From an uncultured Treponema sp. (GTDB taxonomy: Bacteria; Spirochaetota; Spirochaetia; Treponematales; Treponemataceae), in NCBI GenBank assembly GCA_949299755.1, contig CASGBA010000002.1, positions 62,001 to 126,000 of the forward strand: a DNA stretch of 64,000 nt. The letters are read 5' to 3'. This document shows, one piece after another, positions 43,632 to 52,035 of this stretch (within the stretch, counting starts at the first letter, position 1; the number at the start of each line of letters is the position of its first letter). The notes beneath the pieces were generated by a model. That model did no database searches and had not been told where the DNA came from. It was given only the letters and a program-made list of their open reading frames with translations. The translations under genes and the position numbers were made by a program.

Positions 43632-45629
43632 ATGGACTGCGGAGACAAAAACAGTGAGGTCTGTTGCTGCTGCGGACACTGCGGCCACAACAGGACAGAA
43701 GACAAAAAATCAAACAAACCAGATAAAAAAGAGGGGGCAATTATTTTCGCCATCGCAGCTTTATTAGCGATGGCAGGAATTCTTCTGCAAAACCGGCTGC
43801 CCGGCTATGCGGTGTTTCTTCTATTTCTGGCTTCCTGGATTTTAAGCGGAAGGGACGTCATAATAAAGGCGGCGAAAAACAGCCTTAAAGGAAATTTCTT
43901 CGATGAAAATTTCCTGATGACAATTGCAACCACAGGCGCCTTCATAATAGGAGAATACCCCGAAGCGGCGGCGGTAATGTTGTTTTACAACATCGGGGAA
44001 ATGCTCCAGGAAGCCGCCGTAAAAAAAACCAGACATTCAATCACAAAACTTATGGACATCCGCCCGGATTTCGCCCGGCTTCCTGACGGCAGCAAAGTCC
44101 ACCCGGAAACAATACAACCTGGAACACTTCTCACTGTTTTTCCCGGTGAAAAAATCCCTCTCGATGGCATTATCGAAAAGGGGGAGTCTTTTTTGGACAC
44201 AACGGCAATGACAGGAGAAAGCGTTCCCAGACCGGCTTATCCCGGGGTAAAAGTTTTTGCCGGCTTTATAAACGGAAGCGGGGAAATAACTGTAAGGACA
44301 TCAACAATATGGCAGCAGACAGCCGCCGGAAAAATGTTGGAAATAATAGAAAACAGCCGGGGAAAAAAAACAAAAAGAGAAAAACTCATAACTTCTTTTT
44401 CAAAGATTTACACTCCGGTTGTAACCATAAGTGCGGTTATCATGGCGGTGTTTTTCCCCCTGATTTCTTTTCATCTCTTGGGTTTTACAGACCAGTCTTT
44501 AAATGATTTATTTAAAACCTGGACATACAGGGCATTAACCTTTCTTGTTATTTCCTGTCCATGCGCTTTTGTGGTATCAGTTCCACTGGGATATTTCGGA
44601 GGAATAGGTGCGGAAGCAAAACACGGGATTCTGATAAAAGGAGGGGAATACATAGACATACTGGCAGACGCCGGTTGCGTTATTTTTGATAAAACAGGAA
44701 CCCTGACAACGGGCGTTTTTTCCGTTGAAAAAATAATACCGGAAAAATCATTCACCGGAAACGAATTGCTTGAAATTGCCGCAGCAGCAGAGAGAAAATC
44801 CAAACACCCGTTGGGAACCGCTGTATGTGCAGAAGCTGAAAAAAGGGGTATTTATATTGACATGGGAGAAATATCCGGAGTCACAGAAAAAGCGGGAGGA
44901 GGTGTAATCCTTGAATACAGGAATAAAAGAATCATAGCCGGATCACTCCGTTTCATACGGGAAAACGAATGCACCGTCTCCGAACCTGAAGGACAGCAGG
45001 AAAATTTTTCCGCCGTTTTTATAAGTGTTGACGGAAAATTCGCAGGAAAAATATTGTTGCGTGATCAGGAAAAAGATGATGCCTTACAAGCCATTCAAAT
45101 CCTGAAAAAAATCGGAATCGGGAAAACAGGCATAATAACAGGAGACACAAAGCAGGCTGCCGAAAAAACGGCGGAACGGCTCGGCATTGCTGAAACAGCC
45201 GCCTCTGTTTTGCCCCACGAAAAGGTTGAAAAATTCACCTATCTCGCGGAAAAGATGAAAGAGGAAACACCGGGCAAAACAGCCTTATTCGTGGGAGACG
45301 GTATAAATGACGGTGCGGTAATTGCCTGCGCCGATGCGGGCATTGCAATGGGCGCCCTGGGAAGCGATGTGGCAGTGGAAGCCGCAGATGTGGTCTTGAT
45401 GAACGACAAGTTGCTGCTGGTACCGGAGGCGGTTCTGCTGGCGAAAAAAATAAAGCGCATAGTGTCGGAGAATATCGCCGTCTCCATTTCGATAAAGCTC
45501 CTGTTCCTGGTGTTAGGCGCCGCAGGAATAATCGGCTTAAAGCTTGCGGTTTTTGCGGATGTAGGGGTTGCCCTTATTGCAGTGCTCAATTCGATTAGAC
45601 CTTTGGGATGGAAACAGTTTTTTATTTAG
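43632..45629 (+). CDS. Zn/Cd/Pb-type P1B ATPase with Cys-His-rich N-terminus
   Basis: A 665-residue heavy-metal efflux pump. Motifs in order are TGES, the membrane metal site SCPCAFVVSV, phosphorylation loop DKTGTLTTG, SKHPLG and VGDGINDGAV. The last helix carries Asp (FADVGVALIAVLN), as in ZntA/CadA. There is no GMTCxxC heavy-metal domain. Instead the first 20 residues hold Cys3, Cys11-14, His16, Cys17 and His19, an unusual short metal-binding tail. The ATG has AAGGAG before it, and the gene is co-transcribed with the upstream repressor. It may export Zn, Cd or Pb; Cu is unlikely given the final Asp. Confidence 0.93.
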   Translation: MDCGDKNSEVCCCCGHCGHNRTEDKKSNKPDKKEGAIIFAIAALLAMAGILLQNRLPGYAVFLLFLASWILSGRDVIIKAAKNSLKGNFFDENFLMTIATTGAFIIGEYPEAAAVMLFYNIGEMLQEAAVKKTRHSITKLMDIRPDFARLPDGSKVHPETIQPGTLLTVFPGEKIPLDGIIEKGESFLDTTAMTGESVPRPAYPGVKVFAGFINGSGEITVRTSTIWQQTAAGKMLEIIENSRGKKTKREKLITSFSKIYTPVVTISAVIMAVFFPLISFHLLGFTDQSLNDLFKTWTYRALTFLVISCPCAFVVSVPLGYFGGIGAEAKHGILIKGGEYIDILADAGCVIFDKTGTLTTGVFSVEKIIPEKSFTGNELLEIAAAAERKSKHPLGTAVCAEAEKRGIYIDMGEISGVTEKAGGGVILEYRNKRIIAGSLRFIRENECTVSEPEGQQENFSAVFISVDGKFAGKILLRDQEKDDALQAIQILKKIGIGKTGIITGDTKQAAEKTAERLGIAETAASVLPHEKVEKFTYLAEKMKEETPGKTALFVGDGINDGAVIACADAGIAMGALGSDVAVEAADVVLMNDKLLLVPEAVLLAKKIKRIVSENIAVSISIKLLFLVLGAAGIIGLKLAVFADVGVALIAVLNSIRPLGWKQFFI

Positions 45630-45655
45630 ATAAAAAGGGAACACCACCTATACCG

Positions 45656-46498
45656 TCATGGAGAAGTTATGACTGCGTTTCTTGTTTCTTTAGCCTTGTA
45701 AAGCAGTTTATCGGCGTATTCAACCATTTCCGCCACTGTCTTTTCCTGATTATAGAAAGCGCCAATACTTACAGAAAGCTTTATTTCCGGTAAATTCTGA
45801 ATTGATATGTTGTTAACACGTTGTCTGATGGTTTCCATTTTCGTAAAAAATATTTCTTTCGGTATATTCTGCATAACCATCAGAAATTCATCACCACCGT
45901 ACCTGATGATTATATCGGAACTTCTTACATTCGATACCATTTCAAATGCGATGGCTTTAAGCACTTGATCTCCCGTCGTGTGCCCGTATGTGTCATTGAT
46001 TTGCTTAAAATTATCCACATCCACAAGAGCAACCCCTGGATGTTTTGACAAAACACATATTTGTTCATCGTAATACCGCCGGTTATAAACATTTGTCAGT
46101 GAGTCTGAATATATCTTTTTTGTATGCGTGGAGATAGTATCTATAAATTCATTTTTGCCTGCGGCATCCCACAAGGTTTCATCCGAAGTTTTTGTCACCA
46201 TTTCAATGACATAGGGCTTACCGTCAATTTCAATGTATTTTGAAATTACAAAATAAATTTCATTATTCACAAACTCGAATTTAGTGACTTTGTTTTTGCA
46301 GGACAATGCCTTCGCCGAAACACAATTGGCACATCTTCCGGTTTTGTTCCATGCCGCATAACATACATAATCCTTTTCGCAGGGTTTAACACCCTTTTTA
46401 AAGACTATTTCTTTCGTTAATGAAACATCAACAACCCTGACTAAATCAAACATACCTTGAAGCATTGCTATAATAGGAGTCAGCTCATCATGTGTCAT
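45656..46498 (-). CDS. Diguanylate cyclase with N-terminal Cys-rich PAS-like sensor
   Basis: A 280-residue protein. Residues about 120-278 are a GGDEF domain with an intact RYGGDEF active site and an RSSD inhibitory site five residues before it, so it should make c-di-GMP and be product-inhibited. Residues 1-110 form a PAS-like domain with a cluster of four or five cysteines (KPCEKDYVCYAAWNKTG, then CANC and SCKNK), which could hold a metal or respond to redox. No membrane helix is visible. It converges with the P1B ATPase gene. A role in responding to metal or oxygen is only inferred from the cysteines and neighbours. Confidence 0.88.
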   Translation of the reverse strand: MTHDELTPIIAMLQGMFDLVRVVDVSLTKEIVFKKGVKPCEKDYVCYAAWNKTGRCANCVSAKALSCKNKVTKFEFVNNEIYFVISKYIEIDGKPYVIEMVTKTSDETLWDAAGKNEFIDTISTHTKKIYSDSLTNVYNRRYYDEQICVLSKHPGVALVDVDNFKQINDTYGHTTGDQVLKAIAFEMVSNVRSSDIIIRYGGDEFLMVMQNIPKEIFFTKMETIRQRVNNISIQNLPEIKLSVSIGAFYNQEKTVAEMVEYADKLLYKAKETRNAVITSP

Positions 46499-46589
46499 GT
46501 AAATATACCCCCCTATCCTACTAAAAGTTTATCATGAGATAAACAAAAAACAATAGTTAAAGGTAAAATATAAATAAAAACTAAATGGC

Positions 46590-46952
46590 TCAACATCCTT
46601 CCGTAGTGTTTTTATCTTCTGCTTTGTTTTCAGGAACGGATCCGTGAATCTGTCCATCCTCAGAAAAGGGGTTCCTGTTTTCCACGGAATCGTCAGGGTT
46701 ACCTGCATCTTGGACTTCCGTTTCCTGTTTTTTTTCCGCCTGATCTTCCTCAGTCTGAGCCTCTGCTTCCAACTTGGATTTATGTCTGGCATACAAAGCA
46801 ATTACAGCCGCGGCGGCAACAAAAAACACAGCCGCAACAACTGACACAACAGGATTTTCTGATTCGCCGTTTTTCAAATCGGCGACAAGTCCGTATACCA
46901 GATACAATAAATATACAGCGGCTGCATAGTATAAGCCGTATTTCCTATTCAT
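46590..46952 (-). CDS. Small two-helix membrane protein of unknown function
   Basis: A 120-residue protein with hydrophobic segments at about residues 8-25 and 37-56, then a highly charged, Glu/Gln/Asp-rich tail (KLEAEAQTEEDQAEKKQETE) ending in EGC. I do not recognise a family. It is transcribed after the pyridoxal kinase gene, 66 bases away, and lies before the GGDEF gene on the same strand. The ATG at 46952 is followed by the first helix directly, so the tail is probably cytoplasmic. Confidence 0.6.
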   Translation of the reverse strand: MNRKYGLYYAAAVYLLYLVYGLVADLKNGESENPVVSVVAAVFFVAAAAVIALYARHKSKLEAEAQTEEDQAEKKQETEVQDAGNPDDSVENRNPFSEDGQIHGSVPENKAEDKNTTEGC

Positions 46953-47018
46953 ACGGATATTCTACATTCATTCAAAACATAAAACAAGTATAAACATTAC
47001 GGCTTACAGGGACTCAAT

Positions 47019-47858
47019 TTATTTTTTACAAAGGGAAAGCCTGTCAATTAAATACGGCAGAGCTTTTTCAAATTTGACTCCGTACCAATGGTCCTTGTCG
47101 TCCAGGGTGGCTTTCATTGATTCCACAACCACATCGGCGGCAAGGGCAGCGGCATCATAGACAGACCATCCCCTGCACAGTGCGCCGGCCACAACGGAAG
47201 CGTAAACATCCCCTGTTCCATGCATGGAAGCATCCAGTTTGTGGTTAAAGTAATATTTTATTTCCTTGCCGTCATAAACAGCGCAGCCAAGTTTATCCGG
47301 TTCAAAGCTGACTCCGGTGAGTACAATATAGGACGGGCCGATGGCTTTCAGTCTTTCCAAAAGACCAGAAATATATGAAGAATCATAAGAGGATCCCGCA
47401 TATTTTTCCCCCAGAAGGAAAGCGGCTTCCGTCAAATTCGGAAGTATCACATCCGCGCGGGCACAGAGCTTTTTCATCTCGGACGGGAAATCCTCATCAA
47501 ATCCGGTATACAACACACCGTTGTCCGCCATAACAGGATCTATTATCCTCAGACTGTCTTTTTTTGAAGTCTCATCCATAATCTGAAGGATAATGGGAAT
47601 CTGGGCTTTGCTCACATAACCTGTATAAAAAGCATCGAAGGTTATTTTCTCTTTTTTCCAGTGTTCCAGGATAGCCGGCATATCACCGGTTAAATCCCGG
47701 AAGGTGTATCCGGAAAATCCTGCCGTGTGGGTGGAAAGAACGGAACTGGGTAATACGGCGGTCTCGATTCCGCAGGCTGAAATTACCGGCAATGCAACGG
47801 TCAGGGAACACTGTCCCACGCAGGAGACATCCTGAATAGTAAGAAGCCTTTTGTCCAT
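47019..47858 (-). CDS. Pyridoxal/pyridoxamine kinase
   Basis: A 279-residue ribokinase-like enzyme that phosphorylates vitamin B6 vitamers in the salvage pathway. It begins LLTIQDVSCVGQCSLTVALP and has the SVLSTHTAGFSGY segment that holds the pyridine ring. The C-terminal ATP/anion hole is MHGTGDVYASVVAGAL, with Asp as the catalytic base. The length and these motifs fit the PdxK/PdxY group. A strong AGGAGG precedes the ATG. It is divergent from a MocR-type regulator, a common pairing when the regulator senses PLP, which supports the call. Confidence 0.9.
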   Translation of the reverse strand: MDKRLLTIQDVSCVGQCSLTVALPVISACGIETAVLPSSVLSTHTAGFSGYTFRDLTGDMPAILEHWKKEKITFDAFYTGYVSKAQIPIILQIMDETSKKDSLRIIDPVMADNGVLYTGFDEDFPSEMKKLCARADVILPNLTEAAFLLGEKYAGSSYDSSYISGLLERLKAIGPSYIVLTGVSFEPDKLGCAVYDGKEIKYYFNHKLDASMHGTGDVYASVVAGALCRGWSVYDAAALAADVVVESMKATLDDKDHWYGVKFEKALPYLIDRLSLCKK

Positions 47859-47921
47859 AAAATGATTCCTCCTGAGATACTGAATTAAAAAGAACCGGCA
47901 GGATGATAATATAAAAAATCT

Positions 47922-47938
47922 GGTATCATAGATATACC
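47922..47938. promoter_or_regulatory. Operator-like inverted repeat between pyridoxal kinase and MocR genes
   Basis: GGTAT-CATAGAT-ATACC is a perfect 5-bp inverted repeat. It overlaps the expected -35 of the MocR gene, whose TATAAT is at 47958-47963, and it lies 64 bases before the kinase start. It is a good candidate site for the MocR protein itself. Confidence 0.45.
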
Positions 47939-47969
47939 CATTTTTAATAATTTTTAATATAATCAGATT

Positions 47970-49475
47970 ATGTTCACCTGTGACTTCTCAAAAAGGAAAG
48001 AAATGTCCCTGTGGGAATTCCTTTACACTGAAATAAAAAACGCGGTTATTTCCGGCGTATTTTCCCCCGATGAAAAAATGCCTTCCAAGCGGGCCCTGGC
48101 AGTACATCTGGGAGTAAGCGTAATCACAGTGGCCGCTGCTTATGCCCAGCTGATATCGGAAGGCTGGCTGTATTCAATTGAGCGCAAAGGCTTTTTCGTA
48201 ACGAACATCCGGGAATCCATGCCGGAAAAAAACTTCCGCCCAATCCGTCCCAAAAAAAACTCTTCCGGCGAAAAGACATCTGAACGTACCGAACCGAAAC
48301 CCACAAAACCTGAGGGAAAGTGGTTCGCGGATTTCAGGGACAATTCCACCGCTTTGGGAAAATTCCCTTTTTCCCAGTGGTCGAAAATAATAAGAAAAAT
48401 ATTGCGTATGCCCGATTCGAAGCTTCTTTCCAGATGTGAAACAGCGGGACTATGGGAACTGCGGGAAGAAATATCATCCTACCTGCTGCGGTTCAGGAAC
48501 ATAAAAGCCCCCCCTGAAAGGATTATTATCTGTCCCGGAACCGAATACGCCTACGGAATGCTGGTTCAGATTTTAGGACGGGAAAGACTTTACGCTGTTG
48601 AAAATCCCGGTTACAGGAAAACGGCGGATGTCCTGCGCATAAACGGGGCCGAGTGCCGTCCGGTGGACATGGACCAGGAAGGAATCCGTCCCGACATCAT
48701 CGAGAAACTCAACGTGTCTGTCATCCATGTTTCGCCGTTGCACCACTACCCCACCGGCCGGGTTATGCCCGTAAAACGCCGGATGGAGCTTTTGTCCTGG
48801 AGCATGGAGAAAACCCCGGCCAACGGGAATCCGCCCGGACGCTGGATTATAGAGGACGATTACGATTCCGAATTCAGGTTCACCGGGAAACCCTTGGAAA
48901 CCCTCCAGAGTTTATCGGAGGATTCCGGAGGCAACCGGGTGATATACATGAACACCTTCTCCAAAACCCTGGCGCCTTCTTTCAGGATAAGCTACATGGT
49001 GCTTCCGGAAAGCCTGCTCGAAGACTTTTCAAAAAAAACCGGGTTCTTTGCCTGCGCGGTTCCCAACCTGGATCAAATGGCCTTGGCTGAATTCATGAAA
49101 AACAAAAACTTTGAAACCCACATTATCAGGATGAAAAACTATTACAGGACAACCAGGAATAATTTGATTGCCGCCATTGAAGGGGGGAAACTGTCCGGCA
49201 TATCCCACATAAAAGAAGAGGATGCGGGGCTGCACTTCCTGCTTACCCTTGACACTGGGTTTTCGGGGAAAAAACTCAAGGCGAAGCTGGCGGAGGAAGG
49301 TATAAACGCTGCCCTCCTTTCCGATTATTTCCACAAAGGGGAACAGGGGAAGCCGGACAGATTTCCCGGAGACGCTGACAAAACGCTGGTGATAAATTAT
49401 TCCGGCTTGGGCAGGGAAAAAATCCCCGCCGCCGTCAAACGCATGGAAAGAGCCTTAACTGCCTGCTGCCCCTGA
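47970..49475 (+). CDS. MocR/PdxR-type GntR regulator with aminotransferase domain
   Basis: A 501-residue regulator. Residues about 10-80 are a GntR winged helix (MPSKRALAVHLGVSVITVAAAYAQL is the recognition region). Residues about 130-500 are an aminotransferase class I fold that would bind PLP through the Lys in NTFSKTLAPSFR, with IIEDDYDSEFR in the ring-contact position. Such proteins sense PLP and control pyridoxine genes. Divergence from the kinase suggests PdxR-like control. The first ATG has no ribosome site and follows a TATAAT by six bases. An ATG at 48003 with AAGGAAAG before it is another possible start. Confidence 0.9.
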   Translation: MFTCDFSKRKEMSLWEFLYTEIKNAVISGVFSPDEKMPSKRALAVHLGVSVITVAAAYAQLISEGWLYSIERKGFFVTNIRESMPEKNFRPIRPKKNSSGEKTSERTEPKPTKPEGKWFADFRDNSTALGKFPFSQWSKIIRKILRMPDSKLLSRCETAGLWELREEISSYLLRFRNIKAPPERIIICPGTEYAYGMLVQILGRERLYAVENPGYRKTADVLRINGAECRPVDMDQEGIRPDIIEKLNVSVIHVSPLHHYPTGRVMPVKRRMELLSWSMEKTPANGNPPGRWIIEDDYDSEFRFTGKPLETLQSLSEDSGGNRVIYMNTFSKTLAPSFRISYMVLPESLLEDFSKKTGFFACAVPNLDQMALAEFMKNKNFETHIIRMKNYYRTTRNNLIAAIEGGKLSGISHIKEEDAGLHFLLTLDTGFSGKKLKAKLAEEGINAALLSDYFHKGEQGKPDRFPGDADKTLVINYSGLGREKIPAAVKRMERALTACCP

Positions 49476-49514
49476 AAACAAAAACAGCCCCAGGACAAGG
49501 GCTGTTTTTGTTTT
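49475..49514. terminator. Bidirectional terminator between MocR gene and ssrA
   Basis: AAAACAAAAACAGCCC and its exact complement flank an eight-base loop. The A/T-rich outer part gives a T-run in both directions, so it can serve the MocR gene on the plus strand and ssrA on the minus strand. Confidence 0.88.
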
Positions 49515-49538
49515 CACAAAGGGCTTCCGCCCCTTTAC

Positions 49539-49889
49539 TGGAGGTGGGGGGAGTTGAACCCCCGTCCTAAAATGCAGCGCAACGGCGTCTACAGGTTTAT
49601 CGGTGCGAGGTGGTTGTCGGGAACCGGTGTCAGCACCGCAAGCGTCGGTTCCGTATTTTGGAAAAAGTCCCTCGTACCGTCCAAACCCGGTACAAAGCAA
49701 GCTCCGGTTGGCGTCGGGAACAGTTGTTGCTTCGGAGCAGCATCAACAACGTCCCGCGTTCCCCCGCTTACGCAGCGAGAGCGTAACTGTCGTTATTTTC
49801 GGCAGTTATGGTTTTTGTCCGGTCAGAGGCCGGACGGCCTCACCTGCAGCCGGAACCCTGAACATCCCAGTCGAATCCGGGACACCCCC
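49539..49889 (-). ncRNA. ssrA: tmRNA
   Basis: Transfer-messenger RNA that frees stalled ribosomes and tags the unfinished protein for breakdown. The minus strand begins GGGGGTG (49883-49889) and ends CACCTCC-A (49539-49546), which pair as the acceptor stem. The 5' part carries TTCGACTGGG and the 3' part a T-arm with GTTCAACTC. The tag frame is at 49768-49803. The gene encodes the discriminator A but not the CCA end, which must be added. No internal intron or circular permutation is seen. The tag AENNDSYALAA is of the treponemal kind as far as I recall. Confidence 0.95.
49768..49803 (-). other. tmRNA tag reading frame
   Basis: The resume codon GCC is followed by codons for Glu-Asn-Asn-Asp-Ser-Tyr-Ala-Leu-Ala-Ala and TAA. 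The Ala-Leu-Ala-Ala end is the degradation signal read by ClpXP-type proteases. Confidence 0.92.
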
Positions 49890-50016
49890 TTCCAAGTTCC
49901 GTCTATATTTTTAAAATACAGCTTAAACCTGAAAAAATCAAGGGCGAATAAGCCTCCGCTGTCTTTTCCTCTGCCCGGCCGACGGTTCCCGGTAAAAGAC
50001 AAGTTAAAACCCCGCA

Positions 50017-50045
50017 TTGCAAATTTATCTTTTTCCTGTTATTGT
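50017..50045 (+). promoter_or_regulatory. Candidate guaA promoter (leaderless geometry)
   Basis: TTGCAA (50017-50022) and TATTGT (50040-50045) are 17 bases apart, each matching four of six consensus bases. Five bases follow before the guaA ATG, with no ribosome site. Confidence 0.4.
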
Positions 50046-50050
50046 GAATT

Positions 50051-51976
50051 ATGACGGAAGACAGAATATCCGTACTGGACTTTGGAAGCCAGTATGCCCA
50101 CTTAATCGCCAAACGTTTCAGGATGCTGGGGTACTATTCTGAAATCATGCAGCCCACAGCTCCTGTTTCAGCTTACAAAAACACAAAGGGGATTGTCCTT
50201 TCCGGAGGCCCCTCCTCAATCTACGAAGATGACGCCCCTGCATATAACAGCGGGATTTTTTCCCTGGGAATACCGGTCTTGGGACTCTGTTACGGACACT
50301 ACGTTGTTTCAAAGGAAAACGGGGGCGAAATTGCAAAGAGCCAGGCGGGGGAATTCGGATTTGCATCCCTGAAAAAAAGGGAGGGAACCGACTGTCCCCT
50401 TTTCAAAGGGGTGTCCTTTCCCGCCCAGGTTTGGATGAGCCATCAGGACGAAATCGTTTCCTGCGCACCCGGGTTTGAGCCTGTCGCCTTCACGGAAAAC
50501 TGCCGGTTTGCGGCTGTGCAGAATCCGGAGAAAAAACAATTCGGCCTCCAGTTCCATGCGGAAGTAAAAGACACACCCTGCGGAAACATAATCTTTGAAA
50601 ACTTCGCTGAATTCTGCGGGATGGAAAAAAACTGGGATCAGGACAAGGTTCTTTCGCTGCTGATTGAACAGATAAAAACTGAAGCCGGTATCCTGCCCCT
50701 TCCGGACGGGACCCGGCGGCCTGAACGGAAAGTCCTCCTTTTCCTTTCGGGGGGAGTTGACTCCACGGTAGCCTTCGCCCTTTTGAACAAGGCTCTGGGG
50801 CAGGACAAGGTTCTCGGCCTTCACATTGACAACGGCTTCATGCGGAAAAATGAAAGCGAGGAAATAGTGGAACGCTACAAGGCGGCTGGCTTCACAAACT
50901 TCATCTGCAAGGATGCGTCGGAGACCTTCCTCAACGCCATAAAGGATGAAACGGATCCCCAAAAAAAACGGAAAGCCGTGGGTGAAACCTTCATCAAGGT
51001 GAGGGATGAAACAGTCCTGGAACTGGGGGTTGCCGCCGAAAACATGCTTCTCGGACAGGGAACCTTGTATCCGGACGTGATTGAATCAGGAGGGACAGAA
51101 AACTCAAAAACCATAAAAACCCACCATAACCGGGTGGAGGGTATACAGGCCCTGATAGAACAGGGGCTTATAATCGAGCCGTTGAAAGAACTGTACAAGG
51201 ATGAAGTCCGGGCGATAGGCGGCAAACTGGGGCTTCCCGATGATTTGATTTACCGGCACCCCTTCCCGGGACCCGGCCTGTCAATCAATGTGCTGTGCGG
51301 GGACGGCAAGGATTCCCAACCGGAGGAAGACAAAACCAAACTTCCCGCCGCGGAGAAAAAGCTGAAAAACCTTGAGCTTTCAGGTTTCTTTACAAAATGT
51401 GAAGATGAAGGCGGAACGGGGATCCCGGAACTTTCAGGCATATCAATCCTTCCAGTCAAATCAGTAGGCGTGCAGGGTGATTTCCGCACATACACATTCC
51501 CGGCGGTGCTTCAATTCAAGGATGTGTTTTCCAAATTCCCGGCCTGGGATGAATTGGAAAAAGCCTCCTCTTTCATAACGAATTCCCTGCCGGACGTGAA
51601 CCGGAGCATACTCCTCCTGTGGCGCATAGAAAACGGGGAAGAGACCATGGAATTGCAGAAAGCCAGATGCACCAAGGAAAGGCTGGATCAAACCAGGGAA
51701 GTGGATGCGGTGGTTCTGGAGGAATTACGCAAGGCGGGGCTTTACCGCAACGTTTTCCAGCACCTGACGATAAACCTGCCCTTTGCGGTTTCCCGGGACA
51801 GATGCTCGGTTGTCCTGCGGCCTGTCGTTTCCGAAGATGTAATGACGGCAAGGTTCGCCCACTTACCTGTACCCATGCTACAGCATATCACTGAAAGAAT
51901 CATAAAGTTTGGTTTTGCAGACGCAGTGTATTACGACATAACAAACAAACCGCCCGCCACGTTCGGATGGGAATGA
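50051..51976 (+). CDS. guaA: GMP synthase, long form
   Basis: Converts XMP to GMP with glutamine and ATP. Residues 1-200 are a class I amidotransferase with Cys80 in GLCYGHYVV and the His/Glu of QFHAEVKDT. The ATP pyrophosphatase domain follows with LSGGVDSTVAFALL (about 229-242). At 641 residues it is over 100 longer than common bacterial GuaA (about 525). The extra part lies in the C-terminal dimerisation region, after GPGLSINVLCGDG, as in long eukaryotic-type enzymes. The ATG is not preceded by a ribosome site. It is divergent from ssrA and convergent with purA, so purine genes are clustered here. Confidence 0.95.
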   Translation: MTEDRISVLDFGSQYAHLIAKRFRMLGYYSEIMQPTAPVSAYKNTKGIVLSGGPSSIYEDDAPAYNSGIFSLGIPVLGLCYGHYVVSKENGGEIAKSQAGEFGFASLKKREGTDCPLFKGVSFPAQVWMSHQDEIVSCAPGFEPVAFTENCRFAAVQNPEKKQFGLQFHAEVKDTPCGNIIFENFAEFCGMEKNWDQDKVLSLLIEQIKTEAGILPLPDGTRRPERKVLLFLSGGVDSTVAFALLNKALGQDKVLGLHIDNGFMRKNESEEIVERYKAAGFTNFICKDASETFLNAIKDETDPQKKRKAVGETFIKVRDETVLELGVAAENMLLGQGTLYPDVIESGGTENSKTIKTHHNRVEGIQALIEQGLIIEPLKELYKDEVRAIGGKLGLPDDLIYRHPFPGPGLSINVLCGDGKDSQPEEDKTKLPAAEKKLKNLELSGFFTKCEDEGGTGIPELSGISILPVKSVGVQGDFRTYTFPAVLQFKDVFSKFPAWDELEKASSFITNSLPDVNRSILLLWRIENGEETMELQKARCTKERLDQTREVDAVVLEELRKAGLYRNVFQHLTINLPFAVSRDRCSVVLRPVVSEDVMTARFAHLPVPMLQHITERIIKFGFADAVYYDITNKPPATFGWE

Positions 51977-51983
51977 AACCCCG

Positions 51984-52009
51984 AAGGCCGCCTGAAGAAA
52001 GGCGGCTTT
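51984..52009 (+). terminator. Terminator after guaA
   Basis: The arms AAGGCCGCCT and AGGCGGCTTT pair around GAAGAA. The T-run is short (three), so termination may be partial. Confidence 0.6.
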
Positions 52010-52035
52010 CATGGGAACCCTTGAGTCAGGGAAAA

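Noticed and set aside
49550-49565. A tRNA-like T-arm (GTTCAACTC within GGGGG/CCCCC)
   Set aside because: No anticodon arm follows at tRNA distance. The arm belongs to the 3' end of tmRNA.
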